Positions 32,408-41,845 are shown, numbered from the stretch's first letter. The stretch: DNA of 64,000 bases from Subtercola vilae (GCF_004923255.1 NZ_QYRT01000001.1:124001-188000), one strand, 5' to 3'. Notes: generated by a model not told the origin, from the letters alone. Numbers and translations: made by a program.

Positions 32408-33120
32408 TGCGCATCGCCATCGTGAACCCCAACACCACCTCGTCGATGACCGACACCGTCGTCGCTTTCGCCGCGTCGTCTGCCCGGGCAGACACCACCC
32501 TCGTCGGCGTCACCCCCCTGACCGGGGCCCCGAGCATCGAGACCCACATCGACGAGGTGCACGGCGCGGCCTCGGTGCTGTTCGAGATCGAGCGGCTCGA
32601 GAGCGGCCCCACGGATGGTCGCCCTGACGCCTACGTCATCGCATGCTTCGGTGACACCGGCCTGCCGGGCGCCCGCGAGGCGGCCTCGGGCCCGGTCGTC
32701 GGCATGACCGAAGCCGCGCTGATGACCGCCGCGCTGTTGGCGCACCGGTTCACGATCATCACGATGCCCGCTCGCACCATGGAGCAGTCCGACCGCGTCG
32801 TGCGAACCCTCGGAATGGGCCACCGCGTCACCGTTCGGGCCGTCGACGAGCCCGTCGCCGAGGTGACGAATGGCTCGCTGCACCTGCTCGAACTGTTCGT
32901 GGCCGAAGCGCGCCGGGCGATGACAGACGATCACGCCGAAGCGATCGTTCTCGGATGCGCGGGGCTCGCCGATCTCGTCGAGCCTCTCACCGCCGCGCTC
33001 GGTGTGCCCGTGATCGAGGGTGTCGCCGCCGCGATCACGCTGGCCGAAGGACTGGTTGCACAGGGGCTGTCGACGTCGCGCGCCAGCACGTGGGGTCGAG
33101 CGGGAGGAATGGTCTCGTGA
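32407..33120 (+). CDS. Asp/Glu/hydantoin racemase-family protein
   Basis: This 237-residue protein belongs to the Asp/Glu racemase superfamily, closest in layout to hydantoin racemases: it opens MRIAIVNPNTTSSMTDTV and has the two catalytic cysteines, Cys80 (IACFGDTG) and Cys184 (LGCAGLADL), placed as in cofactor-independent racemases. The reaction could be racemisation of a hydantoin, an amino acid, or a related isomerisation. The ATG overlaps the kinase stop by one base. Its neighbours downstream are an amidohydrolase and a PuuE-like deacetylase, which suits a cyclic-amide substrate. Confidence 0.88.
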   Translation: MRIAIVNPNTTSSMTDTVVAFAASSARADTTLVGVTPLTGAPSIETHIDEVHGAASVLFEIERLESGPTDGRPDAYVIACFGDTGLPGAREAASGPVVGMTEAALMTAALLAHRFTIITMPARTMEQSDRVVRTLGMGHRVTVRAVDEPVAEVTNGSLHLLELFVAEARRAMTDDHAEAIVLGCAGLADLVEPLTAALGVPVIEGVAAAITLAEGLVAQGLSTSRASTWGRAGGMVS

Positions 33121-34745
33121 GCATCCTCTTCACCGACGTCTATATCTACGACGCCGAGGCCGAGTCGGGCATGTTCGGGCCCACCGACGTGCTCGTTCGG
33201 GGCAACCGCATCGACACGATCGGGGCCGGAGCGCGCCTCGCGTTCGAATTGAACGCCGACATCACGGGCGGAGCGGTGGCTGGCGCTGACGCCGGTTCTC
33301 ACACTGGCGCAAGGGCTCGCACAGACACCGCATCGCAGAGCCGGCAATCGCAGCCAGAGACCCATCGCATCATCGACGGAGCGCGCCACCACCTGCTGGT
33401 TCCCGGTCTCATCAACGCGCACTTCCACTCGCCCGCGAACCACCTCAAGGGCTCGCTTCGGAGCCTGCCGCTCGAACTCTTCATGCTCTACGAATCTCCC
33501 GCCGACCCGGCCCTCACGCCCTCTCCGCGCGAGGCGTACCTGCGCACAATGCTCGCCGCGCTCGAGATGCTGCGAACCGGAACCACCAGCGTGCAAGACG
33601 ACGCATTTCTCATGCCCTTCCCCACCCCCGAGATCATCGATGCTGTCATGCAGGCGTATGCCGATTGCGGCATACGAGCATCGGTGGCGCTTGACCAGCC
33701 CGAACTCAGCGAAGCCGAGAAGCTGCCGTTCATTGCTGAGACAGCCGACGAACAGCTTCGGCGCTCACTGCAGAACCCCGCGCCCCTCGACGCTTCGGGG
33801 TTGCTCGAGGCGTATGACTATCTGCTGGCGCGCTGGCACAGAGCCGAGGGCGGCCGGCTGACGGCAGCGGTGTCGATCTCGGCGCCGCAGCGGGTCAGCC
33901 CGCAGTACTTCGAAGCGATCAACGAGCTCAGCCGCACCCACACCGTGCCGCTGTTCGCCCACATGCTCGAAACGAAGGTGCAGCGCACCCTCGCAGAGCA
34001 CCAGCCGCGTTTTGCGGGGCGCTCCCTCATCGAGTACACGGCTGACCTCGGTCTGCTGAGCGAGCGGATGAACGTCATACATGCCGTGTGGGTCGACGAT
34101 GCCGATCTGGCCCTCGTCGCCGCAGCCGGTGCGACGATCGCCCACAACCCGGTGAGCAATCTGCGCCTCGGCAGCGGAGTGGCACCGTTTCGCCGCATGA
34201 AAGACTTCGGCATCACCGTGAGCCTCGGTATCGACGAGGCGATCTGCGACGACAGCGCCAACATGTGGGGTGTCGTGAAGGCGGCCGGGCTGATTCACAA
34301 CGTCTCGGGTCTTGACAGCGACCTGTGGCCGGCGGCCGCCGAAGTACTCGACAGTCTCTGGCGCGGTGGGGCATCCGCGATGCTGCAATCGCACCAGCTG
34401 GGCGCCGTGCGGGAAGGCTACCTTGCCGACCTGGCGATGCTCGACCTGCACTCGAGTGCGTTCACGCCCTTCAACGACCTGCGCGGCCAACTCGTGTACT
34501 GCGAAGCGGGCGGCAGCGTGCGCCTGACCGTCGTGAACGGCGCGGTGGTCTTCGAGAACGGAGCCGTCACGACGGTCGACGAGACCGCCCTGCTCGACGA
34601 GGCCCGCGAGCTGTTCGCAGAGAAACTGCCCGTGATCGAGCGGGCCAGACGCAACGAAGACGCGAACTTCGGGCACTACCAGGCGATGGTTCGCCGTGCC
34701 GCAGCAACAGATGTCGGCATGACCCGATGGATCGGAAACTCATGA
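33117..34745 (+). CDS. Amidohydrolase (chlorohydrolase/guanine deaminase-like)
   Basis: The 542-residue enzyme has the amidohydrolase metal site: HxH at His102 and His104 (LINAHFHSP), His282, His322 and Asp373, with the AHNPVSNLRLGSG segment of the ATZ/TRZ deaminase branch. Such enzymes hydrolyse C-N bonds, often removing ammonia from purine- or triazine-like rings. An insertion of about 30 residues rich in Ala, Gly, Ser and Gln (around 33264-33360) splits the N-terminal beta-sandwich. The GTG start overlaps the previous stop by 4 bp. It is one of a coupled series of enzymes, and its physiological substrate is unknown. Confidence 0.88.
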   Translation: MSILFTDVYIYDAEAESGMFGPTDVLVRGNRIDTIGAGARLAFELNADITGGAVAGADAGSHTGARARTDTASQSRQSQPETHRIIDGARHHLLVPGLINAHFHSPANHLKGSLRSLPLELFMLYESPADPALTPSPREAYLRTMLAALEMLRTGTTSVQDDAFLMPFPTPEIIDAVMQAYADCGIRASVALDQPELSEAEKLPFIAETADEQLRRSLQNPAPLDASGLLEAYDYLLARWHRAEGGRLTAAVSISAPQRVSPQYFEAINELSRTHTVPLFAHMLETKVQRTLAEHQPRFAGRSLIEYTADLGLLSERMNVIHAVWVDDADLALVAAAGATIAHNPVSNLRLGSGVAPFRRMKDFGITVSLGIDEAICDDSANMWGVVKAAGLIHNVSGLDSDLWPAAAEVLDSLWRGGASAMLQSHQLGAVREGYLADLAMLDLHSSAFTPFNDLRGQLVYCEAGGSVRLTVVNGAVVFENGAVTTVDETALLDEARELFAEKLPVIERARRNEDANFGHYQAMVRRAAATDVGMTRWIGNS

Positions 34746-35629
34746 GCTCGCTCAGCACCCACGATCGTTACGACTACGCGCCCATCGCCAGTCGCGCCCA
34801 GGCGCCCTGGCCCGACGATAAGAAGCTCGCCCTCTATATAGCGGTGGGCATCGAGGATTACCACTTCGGCGACGGGCACGTCGAGAACCTGCTCGACGGT
34901 GTGCCCGCACCCGACCTCGTGAACGCCAGCTGGCGCGACTACGGCAACCGGGTGGGGGCGTTCCGCCTGCTGAAGCGACTCGAGTCTTTCGGCATTCGGC
35001 CGACCATCCTGCTGAACACTGCCGTCTACGATTCGGCGCCAGAGCTACTCGCCGAAGCCCGGCGGCAGGGCGCCGAGATAGTGGGGCACGGGGTGTCGAA
35101 CTCCGACTCGCTCGAAGGACTGAACGAGGCCGACGAACTCGCATACCTCGACGAGGTCGCCGGGCGTATCGAACTCGAAGAGGGCGCGCGGCCGGCCGGA
35201 TGGTCGAGCCCCTGGTTGACACACACCGAGAGCACGCTCGATCTGCTCGCCGAGGCCGGTTACCGCTACGTGATGGACCTGCGTCTCGACGATCAGCCGG
35301 TGTGGTTGAACACCCGCAGCGCTCCGCTGCTCGCGATGCCGTACGGCCTCGAACTGAATGACAGCACGTCGATGATCGGTCGCGGGGTGGCGCCCAGCGA
35401 GTTCGCCGACATGATCATCGACGAATTCGACGAGCTGCTCGCGGCGGCGATCGACGAGGGAAAGCCGCTCGTCATGAGCATCATCGTGCACTCCTTCATC
35501 TCAGGTGTTCCCTTCCGGTTGAAACAGCTGACGAGGGCGCTCGAACACATCGCGGCCCATGCCGATCAGGTCTGGTTCACCCAGCCCCGCGAGATCTACG
35601 AGGTGGTGGCCCATGCTCACGCCGAGTGA
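34742..35629 (+). CDS. Polysaccharide deacetylase-family hydrolase, PuuE (allantoinase)-like
   Basis: This 295-residue NodB-fold protein is closer to metal-independent PuuE allantoinase than to chitin deacetylases. The NodB TFDDG motif is replaced by GIEDYHFGDG (residues 36-45) and the HxxxH metal pair by GHGVSNSD, leaving only His116. Allantoinases of this type open a hydantoin ring. Beside a hydantoin racemase-like gene, ring opening of a cyclic ureide or imide is a better guess than polysaccharide deacetylation. The ATG overlaps the amidohydrolase stop, and the end overlaps the ATPase gene by 17 bp. Confidence 0.83.
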   Translation: MSSLSTHDRYDYAPIASRAQAPWPDDKKLALYIAVGIEDYHFGDGHVENLLDGVPAPDLVNASWRDYGNRVGAFRLLKRLESFGIRPTILLNTAVYDSAPELLAEARRQGAEIVGHGVSNSDSLEGLNEADELAYLDEVAGRIELEEGARPAGWSSPWLTHTESTLDLLAEAGYRYVMDLRLDDQPVWLNTRSAPLLAMPYGLELNDSTSMIGRGVAPSEFADMIIDEFDELLAAAIDEGKPLVMSIIVHSFISGVPFRLKQLTRALEHIAAHADQVWFTQPREIYEVVAHAHAE

Positions 35630-37514
35630 CGACAGGAGCGCCGCGTCGATTTCAGGCCTGACACTCAGCCTCGAACGCGACGGAGTGCGCTCGAACGTGC
35701 TGCGCGGCATCGACCTCGAGGTTCTGCCCGGCGAGATCATCGGGCTGGTCGGTGAGAGCGGTTCGGGCAAGAGTGTGCTGGCACTGGCGCTGATGGGTCT
35801 GCTGCCCGAGCGCTCGAATCCCGTGGTGGGCGGCAGCATCCGCGTAGCCGGAGTCGACATGGTCGACGGCCGGCCCGATGAGCTGCGGGCTGTGCGCCGC
35901 GACGAACTCGGCGTCATCTTTCAAGACCCGATGACCTCGCTGAACCCGACTATGCGCATCGGCGCCCAGGTGACCGAATCGAGCCGAAACGCAGCCGAGT
36001 CGCTGAGGCTGATGTCTGCGGTCGGCATTGCCGACGCCGAGCTGCGCTTCACGGTCTTTCCGCACGAACTCTCGGGCGGCCTGCGGCAGCGCGTCATGGC
36101 GGCCATTGCCGTCGCCGGCAAGCCGTCGCTGATCATCGCCGACGAACCGACCACCGCGCTCGATGTCACCGTTCAGGCGCAGGTGCTCGACCTGCTGAGA
36201 GAGCTGCGCGACGAGTTCGGCTGCAGCGTTGTTCTGATCACGCACGACCTCGCCGTCGCGGGTCAGATCGCCGACCGCATCGCCGTGCTCTACGCGGGTC
36301 GCATCGCCGAGATCGGCCCGGCGGCCGACGTGCTGCACGCGCCCACGCACCCCTATACCGTCGGGCTTCTGCGCTCGCGGTTGTCACTTAGCACGCCCCG
36401 CGACCTCGAGTTGCAGACACTGCGGCCCGAGACCGCATCGGCCGGCGAACGGATGCTCGGCTGCGCGTATCACTCACGCTGCCCCCTTGCCGTGCCCGAG
36501 TGCCGGGCCGAACAGCCGCCGCTCGTCTCGGTGGCGGCGCCCGCGACCGCGACGGACACGGAGACCGCATTCGAGAACGAGCCCGCGGCAACGACCGCGA
36601 CCGCGACAGTGACCGCGGCAGCACCAGCGCCCGCGACGAGCCACGACCGTGCCTGCTGGCGCAGCGTCGACGACGTGCAGGGGTTCATCCACACCGGCGT
36701 GAGCGCGGCATCCGTTCTGCCCGTCAGCGTTTCGGGTGCAGCCCGAGAACCGGCCGTGCGCGTCACCGACCTCACCGTCACCTTCAGCCTCAAGACGGGC
36801 TGGCGGGGCCGGGGGCGGGGCGGTGGTCGCACCTCACCCGCCGAAGTCCGCGCGCTCCGCGGCGTGAGCCTTCAGATTCAGCCGGGCGAAGCAGTGTCGA
36901 TCGTCGGCGAGAGCGGGTCGGGCAAATCGACCCTGCTGCGGGTCATCGGTGGTCTCACTCCCGCCACCTCAGGCAGCGTCACCCTTGCCGGCGGCGGCGC
37001 GCAGATGGTCTTTCAAGACGCCGGCTCGTCGCTCACGCCCTGGCTCACGGTGGGCGAGATGCTGCGCGAGCGGCTGCTGCCGCTGAAGCTCAGCCGGCCT
37101 GAGAGCCAGAAGCGCATCGACCACGCACTGACGGCCATCGGGTTGCCCCTCACCGTGGCGCGTGTTCGGCCCTCTGAGCTGTCGGGCGGCCAGCGGCAAC
37201 GCGTGGCGCTCGCCCGCGCCACCATCATCGCCCCGGCCGTGCTGCTCTGCGACGAGCCGACCAGCGCGCTCGACGCGTCTCTCGCTGCGAGCGTGCTCAA
37301 CCTCATTCGCGAGATGCGCAAAGAGCTGGAGATGACGGTGCTCTTCGTCACCCACGACCTCTCGGTGGCCAGGCTGATGGGCGACCGCATTGTGGTCATG
37401 ACCCACGGCGAGATCGTAGAGGTCGGGCCGTCGGCTGACGTCATCGAGCGCCCCTCGCACCCGTACACCCAGGCGCTGCTCGCTTCAGTTCCCGAAATAG
37501 GGGTGTTGTCATGA
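35613..37514 (+). CDS. Fused double ABC ATPase, Opp/Dpp type (OppD-OppF fusion)
   Basis: The 633-residue protein contains two full ABC ATPase domains. Walker A GESGSGKS occurs at residues 47-54 and again from 432, with signatures LSGGLRQR and LSGGQRQR. The first half ends with the Cys-rich oligopeptide-transporter tail (CAYHSRCPLAVPEC) of OppD. The linker between them is Ala/Thr-rich and of low complexity. It powers the two permeases that follow. The gene starts inside the previous one. Such fusions are common in actinobacteria for peptide, nickel or glycoside importers. Confidence 0.93.
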   Translation: MLTPSDDRSAASISGLTLSLERDGVRSNVLRGIDLEVLPGEIIGLVGESGSGKSVLALALMGLLPERSNPVVGGSIRVAGVDMVDGRPDELRAVRRDELGVIFQDPMTSLNPTMRIGAQVTESSRNAAESLRLMSAVGIADAELRFTVFPHELSGGLRQRVMAAIAVAGKPSLIIADEPTTALDVTVQAQVLDLLRELRDEFGCSVVLITHDLAVAGQIADRIAVLYAGRIAEIGPAADVLHAPTHPYTVGLLRSRLSLSTPRDLELQTLRPETASAGERMLGCAYHSRCPLAVPECRAEQPPLVSVAAPATATDTETAFENEPAATTATATVTAAAPAPATSHDRACWRSVDDVQGFIHTGVSAASVLPVSVSGAAREPAVRVTDLTVTFSLKTGWRGRGRGGGRTSPAEVRALRGVSLQIQPGEAVSIVGESGSGKSTLLRVIGGLTPATSGSVTLAGGGAQMVFQDAGSSLTPWLTVGEMLRERLLPLKLSRPESQKRIDHALTAIGLPLTVARVRPSELSGGQRQRVALARATIIAPAVLLCDEPTSALDASLAASVLNLIREMRKELEMTVLFVTHDLSVARLMGDRIVVMTHGEIVEVGPSADVIERPSHPYTQALLASVPEIGVLS

Positions 37515-38437
37515 GCGCGTCTGACCCGAACGAAATCCTCCTGCCGCCGCTTGAAACCGTCTCGACCGTCACCGGAGCGCCCGAGGTCATCTCGCCGCGG
37601 TTCCGGATGCCCGGCTTCCCCCGCGGGCAGAGAACACCGGGTCGGCGGCTCAGCTGGGTCATCATCGCCCTGCTCATCGCCCTCACTCTGCTCGCGATCT
37701 TCGCTCGCCTGCTGGCCCCCTTCGACCCGGTGCAGCCGGCCAGCGGGCTGAACCTGCCCCCGGGTACGCCCGGAAACCTGCTCGGCACCGACTCGATCGG
37801 CCGCGACCTGCTCTCGCGCACGCTCTACGGCATTCAGGTCAGCTGGTTCGCAGCGCTCATCGTGGTGGCCTCTGGCCTCATCATCGGCGGTCTTATCGGC
37901 ACGCTCGCCGGAGTGTTCGGCGGCTGGCTCGACAACCTGCTGATGCGTTTCACCGACCTCTTTCTCGCCCTGCCCGGCACGCTCGTCGCGATCGCCATCG
38001 TGGCCGCGCTCGGCTACAACCTGCAGAACACGCTGCTCGGCATCGCCATCGTCTGGTGGCCGTACTACGCCCGCATCATTCGCGGCGAAGTGAAGTCGCT
38101 CGCTTCCCGGCCGCACGTCGAGGCGGCCCGGCTTGCCGGAACGAGCCGCACCCGCATCGTCTTTCGGCACATCATCCCGGGGGTCATCCCGACGGCGATC
38201 GTCACGGCCAGCCTCGACATCGGCAACGTGGTTCTGCTGCTCGCCGGCCTGTCGTTCCTCGGTCTCGGCCAGCCGGCCCCGGCGCCCGAACTCGGGGCCG
38301 ATACGGCCCGAAACCTCGGGCAGCTTCTGACCGAACCGTGGATCCCGATCATCCCTGGCCTCGCCGTTCTGATGCTCAGTCTCATTGCCAATCTCGGCGG
38401 CGACGCCGTGCGCAACCTGATCGGAGGCCGGCGATGA
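37511..38437 (+). CDS. ABC transporter permease, DppC/OppC type
   Basis: The 308-residue permease has a cytoplasmic N-terminus of about 45 residues, six predicted transmembrane segments, and the coupling-loop motif EAARLAGTSRTRIVFRHIIPG of peptide-type permeases. The segment LLGTDSIGRDLLSRTLYG is the OppC N-terminal family hallmark. It overlaps the ATPase and the next permease by 4 bp on both sides, so the importer is made in balanced amounts. Confidence 0.95.
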   Translation: MSASDPNEILLPPLETVSTVTGAPEVISPRFRMPGFPRGQRTPGRRLSWVIIALLIALTLLAIFARLLAPFDPVQPASGLNLPPGTPGNLLGTDSIGRDLLSRTLYGIQVSWFAALIVVASGLIIGGLIGTLAGVFGGWLDNLLMRFTDLFLALPGTLVAIAIVAALGYNLQNTLLGIAIVWWPYYARIIRGEVKSLASRPHVEAARLAGTSRTRIVFRHIIPGVIPTAIVTASLDIGNVVLLLAGLSFLGLGQPAPAPELGADTARNLGQLLTEPWIPIIPGLAVLMLSLIANLGGDAVRNLIGGRR

Positions 38438-39420
38438 CCCGCTTCATCGTTCGGCGACTGGCCTCGGCCGTCGTGCTCATTCTGGTTCTCTCCGCGGTGA
38501 TCTTCGTTCTGCAGTCGGTCTCGACCGGCGACCCTGTGAAGGCCTACCTCGGCGCCAATGCTTCGCCGGCCGCCATCGCTGCCGAACGCCAGGCGCTCGG
38601 GCTGAACGACCCCTTGCCCGTGCGGTACGTGAACTTCATCGTGAACCTCGTGCATGGCGACCTCGGCATCTCGTTTCGAACCCACCGCCCCGTCGTGACC
38701 GACCTCCAGACCTTTCTGCCGGCGACGATCGAGCTCGTGATCTGGTCGTTCGTCTTCGCAGTGTTGTTGGGCGGCATCTTCGCTGTCTCTGGTGCGCTGC
38801 GGTGGCGGGGCAGCTCGATCTTTCGCGCGCCACTGCTTGTTCTCGCGACGGCGCCGCCGTTTCTGCTGGCGCTCGGCGGAATCGTTCTGTTCTATGCGCA
38901 GCTGGGCATCCTGCCGGCCAACGGCCGTGGCCCCGGCGAAACAGGGCCGACGGGTTTTCTGCTGATCGACACCCTGGTAGCGGGCGACACGGCGGGTTTC
39001 GCCAGCGCGGCGCAACACCTGCTGCTGCCCGCGGTCGTTCTGGCCATCGCCCCAGCCATCGCCATCGGTCGCATCATGCGCTCGAGCCTCGAGAACACCT
39101 TCGGCGCCGACTACGTGCGCACCGCCGAGTCGAAAGGGCTCACGCCGTTTCGTGTGCTACGACGCCACGTCGTACGCAACTCGATCGGCCCCGGGCTCTC
39201 GATGGCGGGCCTGCAACTCGGGTTCATGTTCGCCGGCGTCGTGGTGGTCGAACAGATCTTCAGCTGGCCGGGCATCGGCAACTACCTGGCCGCCAGCATC
39301 CCCACCTCAGATTTTCCTGCCATCGCCGGCGTCACCCTCGTGCTCGGAACGATCTACATCGTTGCGAATGCGCTGGTCGACGTTCTCCAAGCCATCGCCG
39401 ACCCGCGCCTGAATGCGTGA
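38434..39420 (+). CDS. ABC transporter permease, DppB/OppB type
   Basis: This 328-residue permease starts MTRFIVRRLASAVVLILVLS, the typical OppB/DppB N-terminus, and has LGLNDPLPVRYVNFI and the coupling loop TAESKGLTPFRVLRRHVVRNS. It has six predicted transmembrane segments. It is encoded between the DppC-type permease (4-bp overlap) and the substrate-binding lipoprotein (56-bp gap). Open frame upstream belongs to the overlap with the previous gene. Confidence 0.95.
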   Translation: MTRFIVRRLASAVVLILVLSAVIFVLQSVSTGDPVKAYLGANASPAAIAAERQALGLNDPLPVRYVNFIVNLVHGDLGISFRTHRPVVTDLQTFLPATIELVIWSFVFAVLLGGIFAVSGALRWRGSSIFRAPLLVLATAPPFLLALGGIVLFYAQLGILPANGRGPGETGPTGFLLIDTLVAGDTAGFASAAQHLLLPAVVLAIAPAIAIGRIMRSSLENTFGADYVRTAESKGLTPFRVLRRHVVRNSIGPGLSMAGLQLGFMFAGVVVVEQIFSWPGIGNYLAASIPTSDFPAIAGVTLVLGTIYIVANALVDVLQAIADPRLNA

Positions 39421-39476
39421 GCCGTCGATCAGCACCACCCGCACCACCACCACCCCTCGCAAACCAAGGAGTTGAA

Positions 39477-41069
39477 GTGAAGCTGTCTCTCAATCGCAAG
39501 CGCACCCGTGCTGCCATCGCCGCCCTGGCGATCCTGCCGCTGCTCGCGCTCGCGGCCTGTTCGTCGAGCTCGTCGAGCGCGAAAGCAAACCCGGCGCCCA
39601 CCAACGCAACGCTCACCGTCGGGCTGCTCGGCGACATCGGCCAGCCGCCAGACCCTGACGTCTACTACGCCAACAACGGCCTCGCCATCGTGCTCAACAC
39701 GTACGAGGGCCTCGTTCAGTACACCAACAACCTCGACCACGTGGCATACTCGCCGCGCCTGGCCACCTCGTGGACCGTCTCGCCCGACAACACCGTCTAC
39801 ACCTTCACACTGCGAAGCGGGGTCACGTTCCACGACGGCACCCCGTTCACCTCGGCCGCAGTGAAGGCGTCGTTCGACCGCCGTACCGCCGTCGCCGGTG
39901 GGGCCGCGTACATGACGGCAGGCATCACGTCGGTTGCGACTCCGGATGATCTGACCGCCGTCGTCACGCTGAACGCCCCCAACTCGGCCTTCCTCGACTA
40001 CCTCGCCTCGCCGTTCGGGCCGAAGATGGAGTCGCCGACCGGCCTCGCCGCCAACGCCGGCACCGACAATGCCCAGACCTACCTGCAGACCCACGACCTC
40101 GGCACCGGCCCCTACATGCTGACCGATGCCGAGGTGGGCACGAAGTACGGCCTCACGCAGTACGACAAGTACTGGGGCACCGTCTCGCCGTTCAAGACCG
40201 TCAACCTGCCGGTCTACAGCGACGCGTCTGCCCTGCAGCTCGCCATCAACAGCGGCGACGTCAGCGTGAGCGTGGCGAACCTCCCGTCGACGAGCCTGTC
40301 GAAGTACGAGAACAACGCGACGTTCAACAGCGACCTGCTGCCCACCCTGCAGTCGGCGCTGATCACCACGAACCCGAGCAAGTCGTTCTTCGCCACCAAA
40401 CAGGCTCGGCAGGCGTTCATGTCGTCGATCGACCAGACCAAGCTCGTCAGCCAGGTTCTGGGCGACCGCTCAGAGCCGGCCACCACTCTGTACGCCAAAG
40501 GCATGATCACCGACGGCAGCGACAAGCAGAACATCAGCTACGACCCCACAGCGATGGCGGCCTACGCCAAGACGCTTCCGTCGGGCACCCCGATGGTGCT
40601 GGGCTACGCCTCTGACAACACCAATGCCCAGGCCATGGCGAACATCGTGGCTGCGAACCTGCAGACCGACGGCATCCAGGCGACCGCGCAGGGCTTCCCC
40701 ACCTCTCAGGTGTTCGGCTGGGCGAACGACCCGACCACCGGGCCCGACGCCTTCATCGACGGCAACAACGGCCCCGATGGCGGCAGCCCGTACATGTGGG
40801 GCCACGTCTTCTGGGACAAAACCGGCGGCATCAACTATTTTCTCTGCGATGACCCGAGCACCGACGCCGACCTGAACCAGGCCGTGCAGACGGGTGACAC
40901 GGCCCTGTACGCCAAGGCCGCCCAGACCTACTCGGCGACCGGATGCTACATGAACCTGTCGTACAACAAAGACTGGGTCGTCTCGCAGAAGTGGCTGACG
41001 GGCGTCGCCGCCGCGCAGAACCTCGGTGCCAACGAGCTCGACTTCAGCATGCTCGGCATTGCCAAGTAG
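39477..41069 (+). CDS. ABC transporter substrate-binding lipoprotein, DppA/OppA type (SBP_bac_5)
   Basis: The 530-residue protein has a lipoprotein signal ending LALAAC (Cys28), then a Ser-rich linker and the family 5 binding fold (SWTVSPDNTVYTFTLRSGVTFHDG). Family members bind peptides, glycosides, opines or nickel chelates; the ligand here is unknown. The GTG at 39477 follows an AAGGAG site by 7 bases. Its place after enzymes for C-N bond cleavage suggests a sugar-amine or ureide-type ligand rather than plain peptides. A strong hairpin follows it. Confidence 0.93.
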   Translation: MKLSLNRKRTRAAIAALAILPLLALAACSSSSSSAKANPAPTNATLTVGLLGDIGQPPDPDVYYANNGLAIVLNTYEGLVQYTNNLDHVAYSPRLATSWTVSPDNTVYTFTLRSGVTFHDGTPFTSAAVKASFDRRTAVAGGAAYMTAGITSVATPDDLTAVVTLNAPNSAFLDYLASPFGPKMESPTGLAANAGTDNAQTYLQTHDLGTGPYMLTDAEVGTKYGLTQYDKYWGTVSPFKTVNLPVYSDASALQLAINSGDVSVSVANLPSTSLSKYENNATFNSDLLPTLQSALITTNPSKSFFATKQARQAFMSSIDQTKLVSQVLGDRSEPATTLYAKGMITDGSDKQNISYDPTAMAAYAKTLPSGTPMVLGYASDNTNAQAMANIVAANLQTDGIQATAQGFPTSQVFGWANDPTTGPDAFIDGNNGPDGGSPYMWGHVFWDKTGGINYFLCDDPSTDADLNQAVQTGDTALYAKAAQTYSATGCYMNLSYNKDWVVSQKWLTGVAAAQNLGANELDFSMLGIAK

Positions 41070-41107
41070 CACAGCACCAGTAATACAGTCGTACATCATC
41101 ACCTGAT

Positions 41108-41142
41108 GGTGGCGGGCAGAGTCATCGCTCTCGCCCGTCACC
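41108..41142 (+). terminator. Hairpin after the peptide-type importer
   Basis: A long stem (GGTGGCGGGC-AGAG pairing with CTCTCGCCCGTCACC, one mismatch and one bulge) with a 6-base loop lies between the binding protein and the GntR gene. It could end or attenuate the operon, so that the regulator may also be expressed separately. Confidence 0.6.
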
Positions 41143-41170
41143 CTCAGTACCCTTTCAAGAGAAAGTCACC

Positions 41171-41845
41171 ATGACCGTCGAGACAGATGCTCCGATCGAA
41201 GCTGAACGACCCGACTCCCTCTCCAGGCAGGCCTACCTCGCCGTTCGTGAAGGCATCATCCGGGGCCGATACCCGCAGGGTTCGCGTCTCGCAGAGCAGC
41301 GCCTCGCCGAAGAACTGCAGGTGTCGCGAGTGCCGCTGCGTGAAGCCGTGCCTCAACTCGAACGAGACGGCTTCGTTCGCACCTACCCCCGTCGCGGAGC
41401 CGTTGTGCTCAAGTGGGACGCGAAGACGGTCGACGACCTCTTCGACCTTCGCCTCTGCCTCGAGGTGGGCGCCGCCCGTTTCGCCGCTCGTCAGGTCTCC
41501 CGGGGTGCCTCGATGCAGGTGCTCGACAGCGCCCTGAAATACTCCCAAGACGTCGTTCACGAGGGTGACGCGTACAAAATCGCCCAGGCCAGCACCTGGT
41601 ACCACGAGGCGATCGTCGACCTTGCCGACAACGAACTGATGACGACCCTGATGCGATCGGTCACGGGCCGCATGCTCTGGCTGTTCTACCTCACCTCGAA
41701 ACTCGATGCCGACGACGCGTTCGAAGACCACGTGACGCTGCGCGACGCCATCGCCTCGGGCAACGAACGGGTCGCCGAATCGGTGGCCTACGCCCACATC
41801 GAGCGCGACCGGGTGCCGTCGTTCACGGCGCTCGACACGGTCTGA
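41171..41845 (+). CDS. GntR-family regulator, FadR (FCD) subfamily
   Basis: The 224-residue protein has an N-terminal winged helix (residues 12-75; RLAEQRLAEELQVSRVPLREAV) and a C-terminal all-helical FCD domain of the FadR subfamily (LFDLRLCLEVGAARFA, then the metal-binding-type ASTWYHEAIVDLA). FCD regulators respond to sugar acids, amino acids or other carboxylates. It follows the eleven-gene operon on the same strand and is its most probable regulator through the palindrome at 29231-29250. It is convergent with the GH1 gene, 24 bp away. Confidence 0.92.
   Translation: MTVETDAPIEAERPDSLSRQAYLAVREGIIRGRYPQGSRLAEQRLAEELQVSRVPLREAVPQLERDGFVRTYPRRGAVVLKWDAKTVDDLFDLRLCLEVGAARFAARQVSRGASMQVLDSALKYSQDVVHEGDAYKIAQASTWYHEAIVDLADNELMTTLMRSVTGRMLWLFYLTSKLDADDAFEDHVTLRDAIASGNERVAESVAYAHIERDRVPSFTALDTV

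Noticed and set aside
35613-41069. Nickel importer (Nik type) for the Opp-like genes
   Set aside because: The subunits are shared by many Opp/Dpp/Nik systems; no metal-related neighbour was seen, while C-N bond hydrolases are present.
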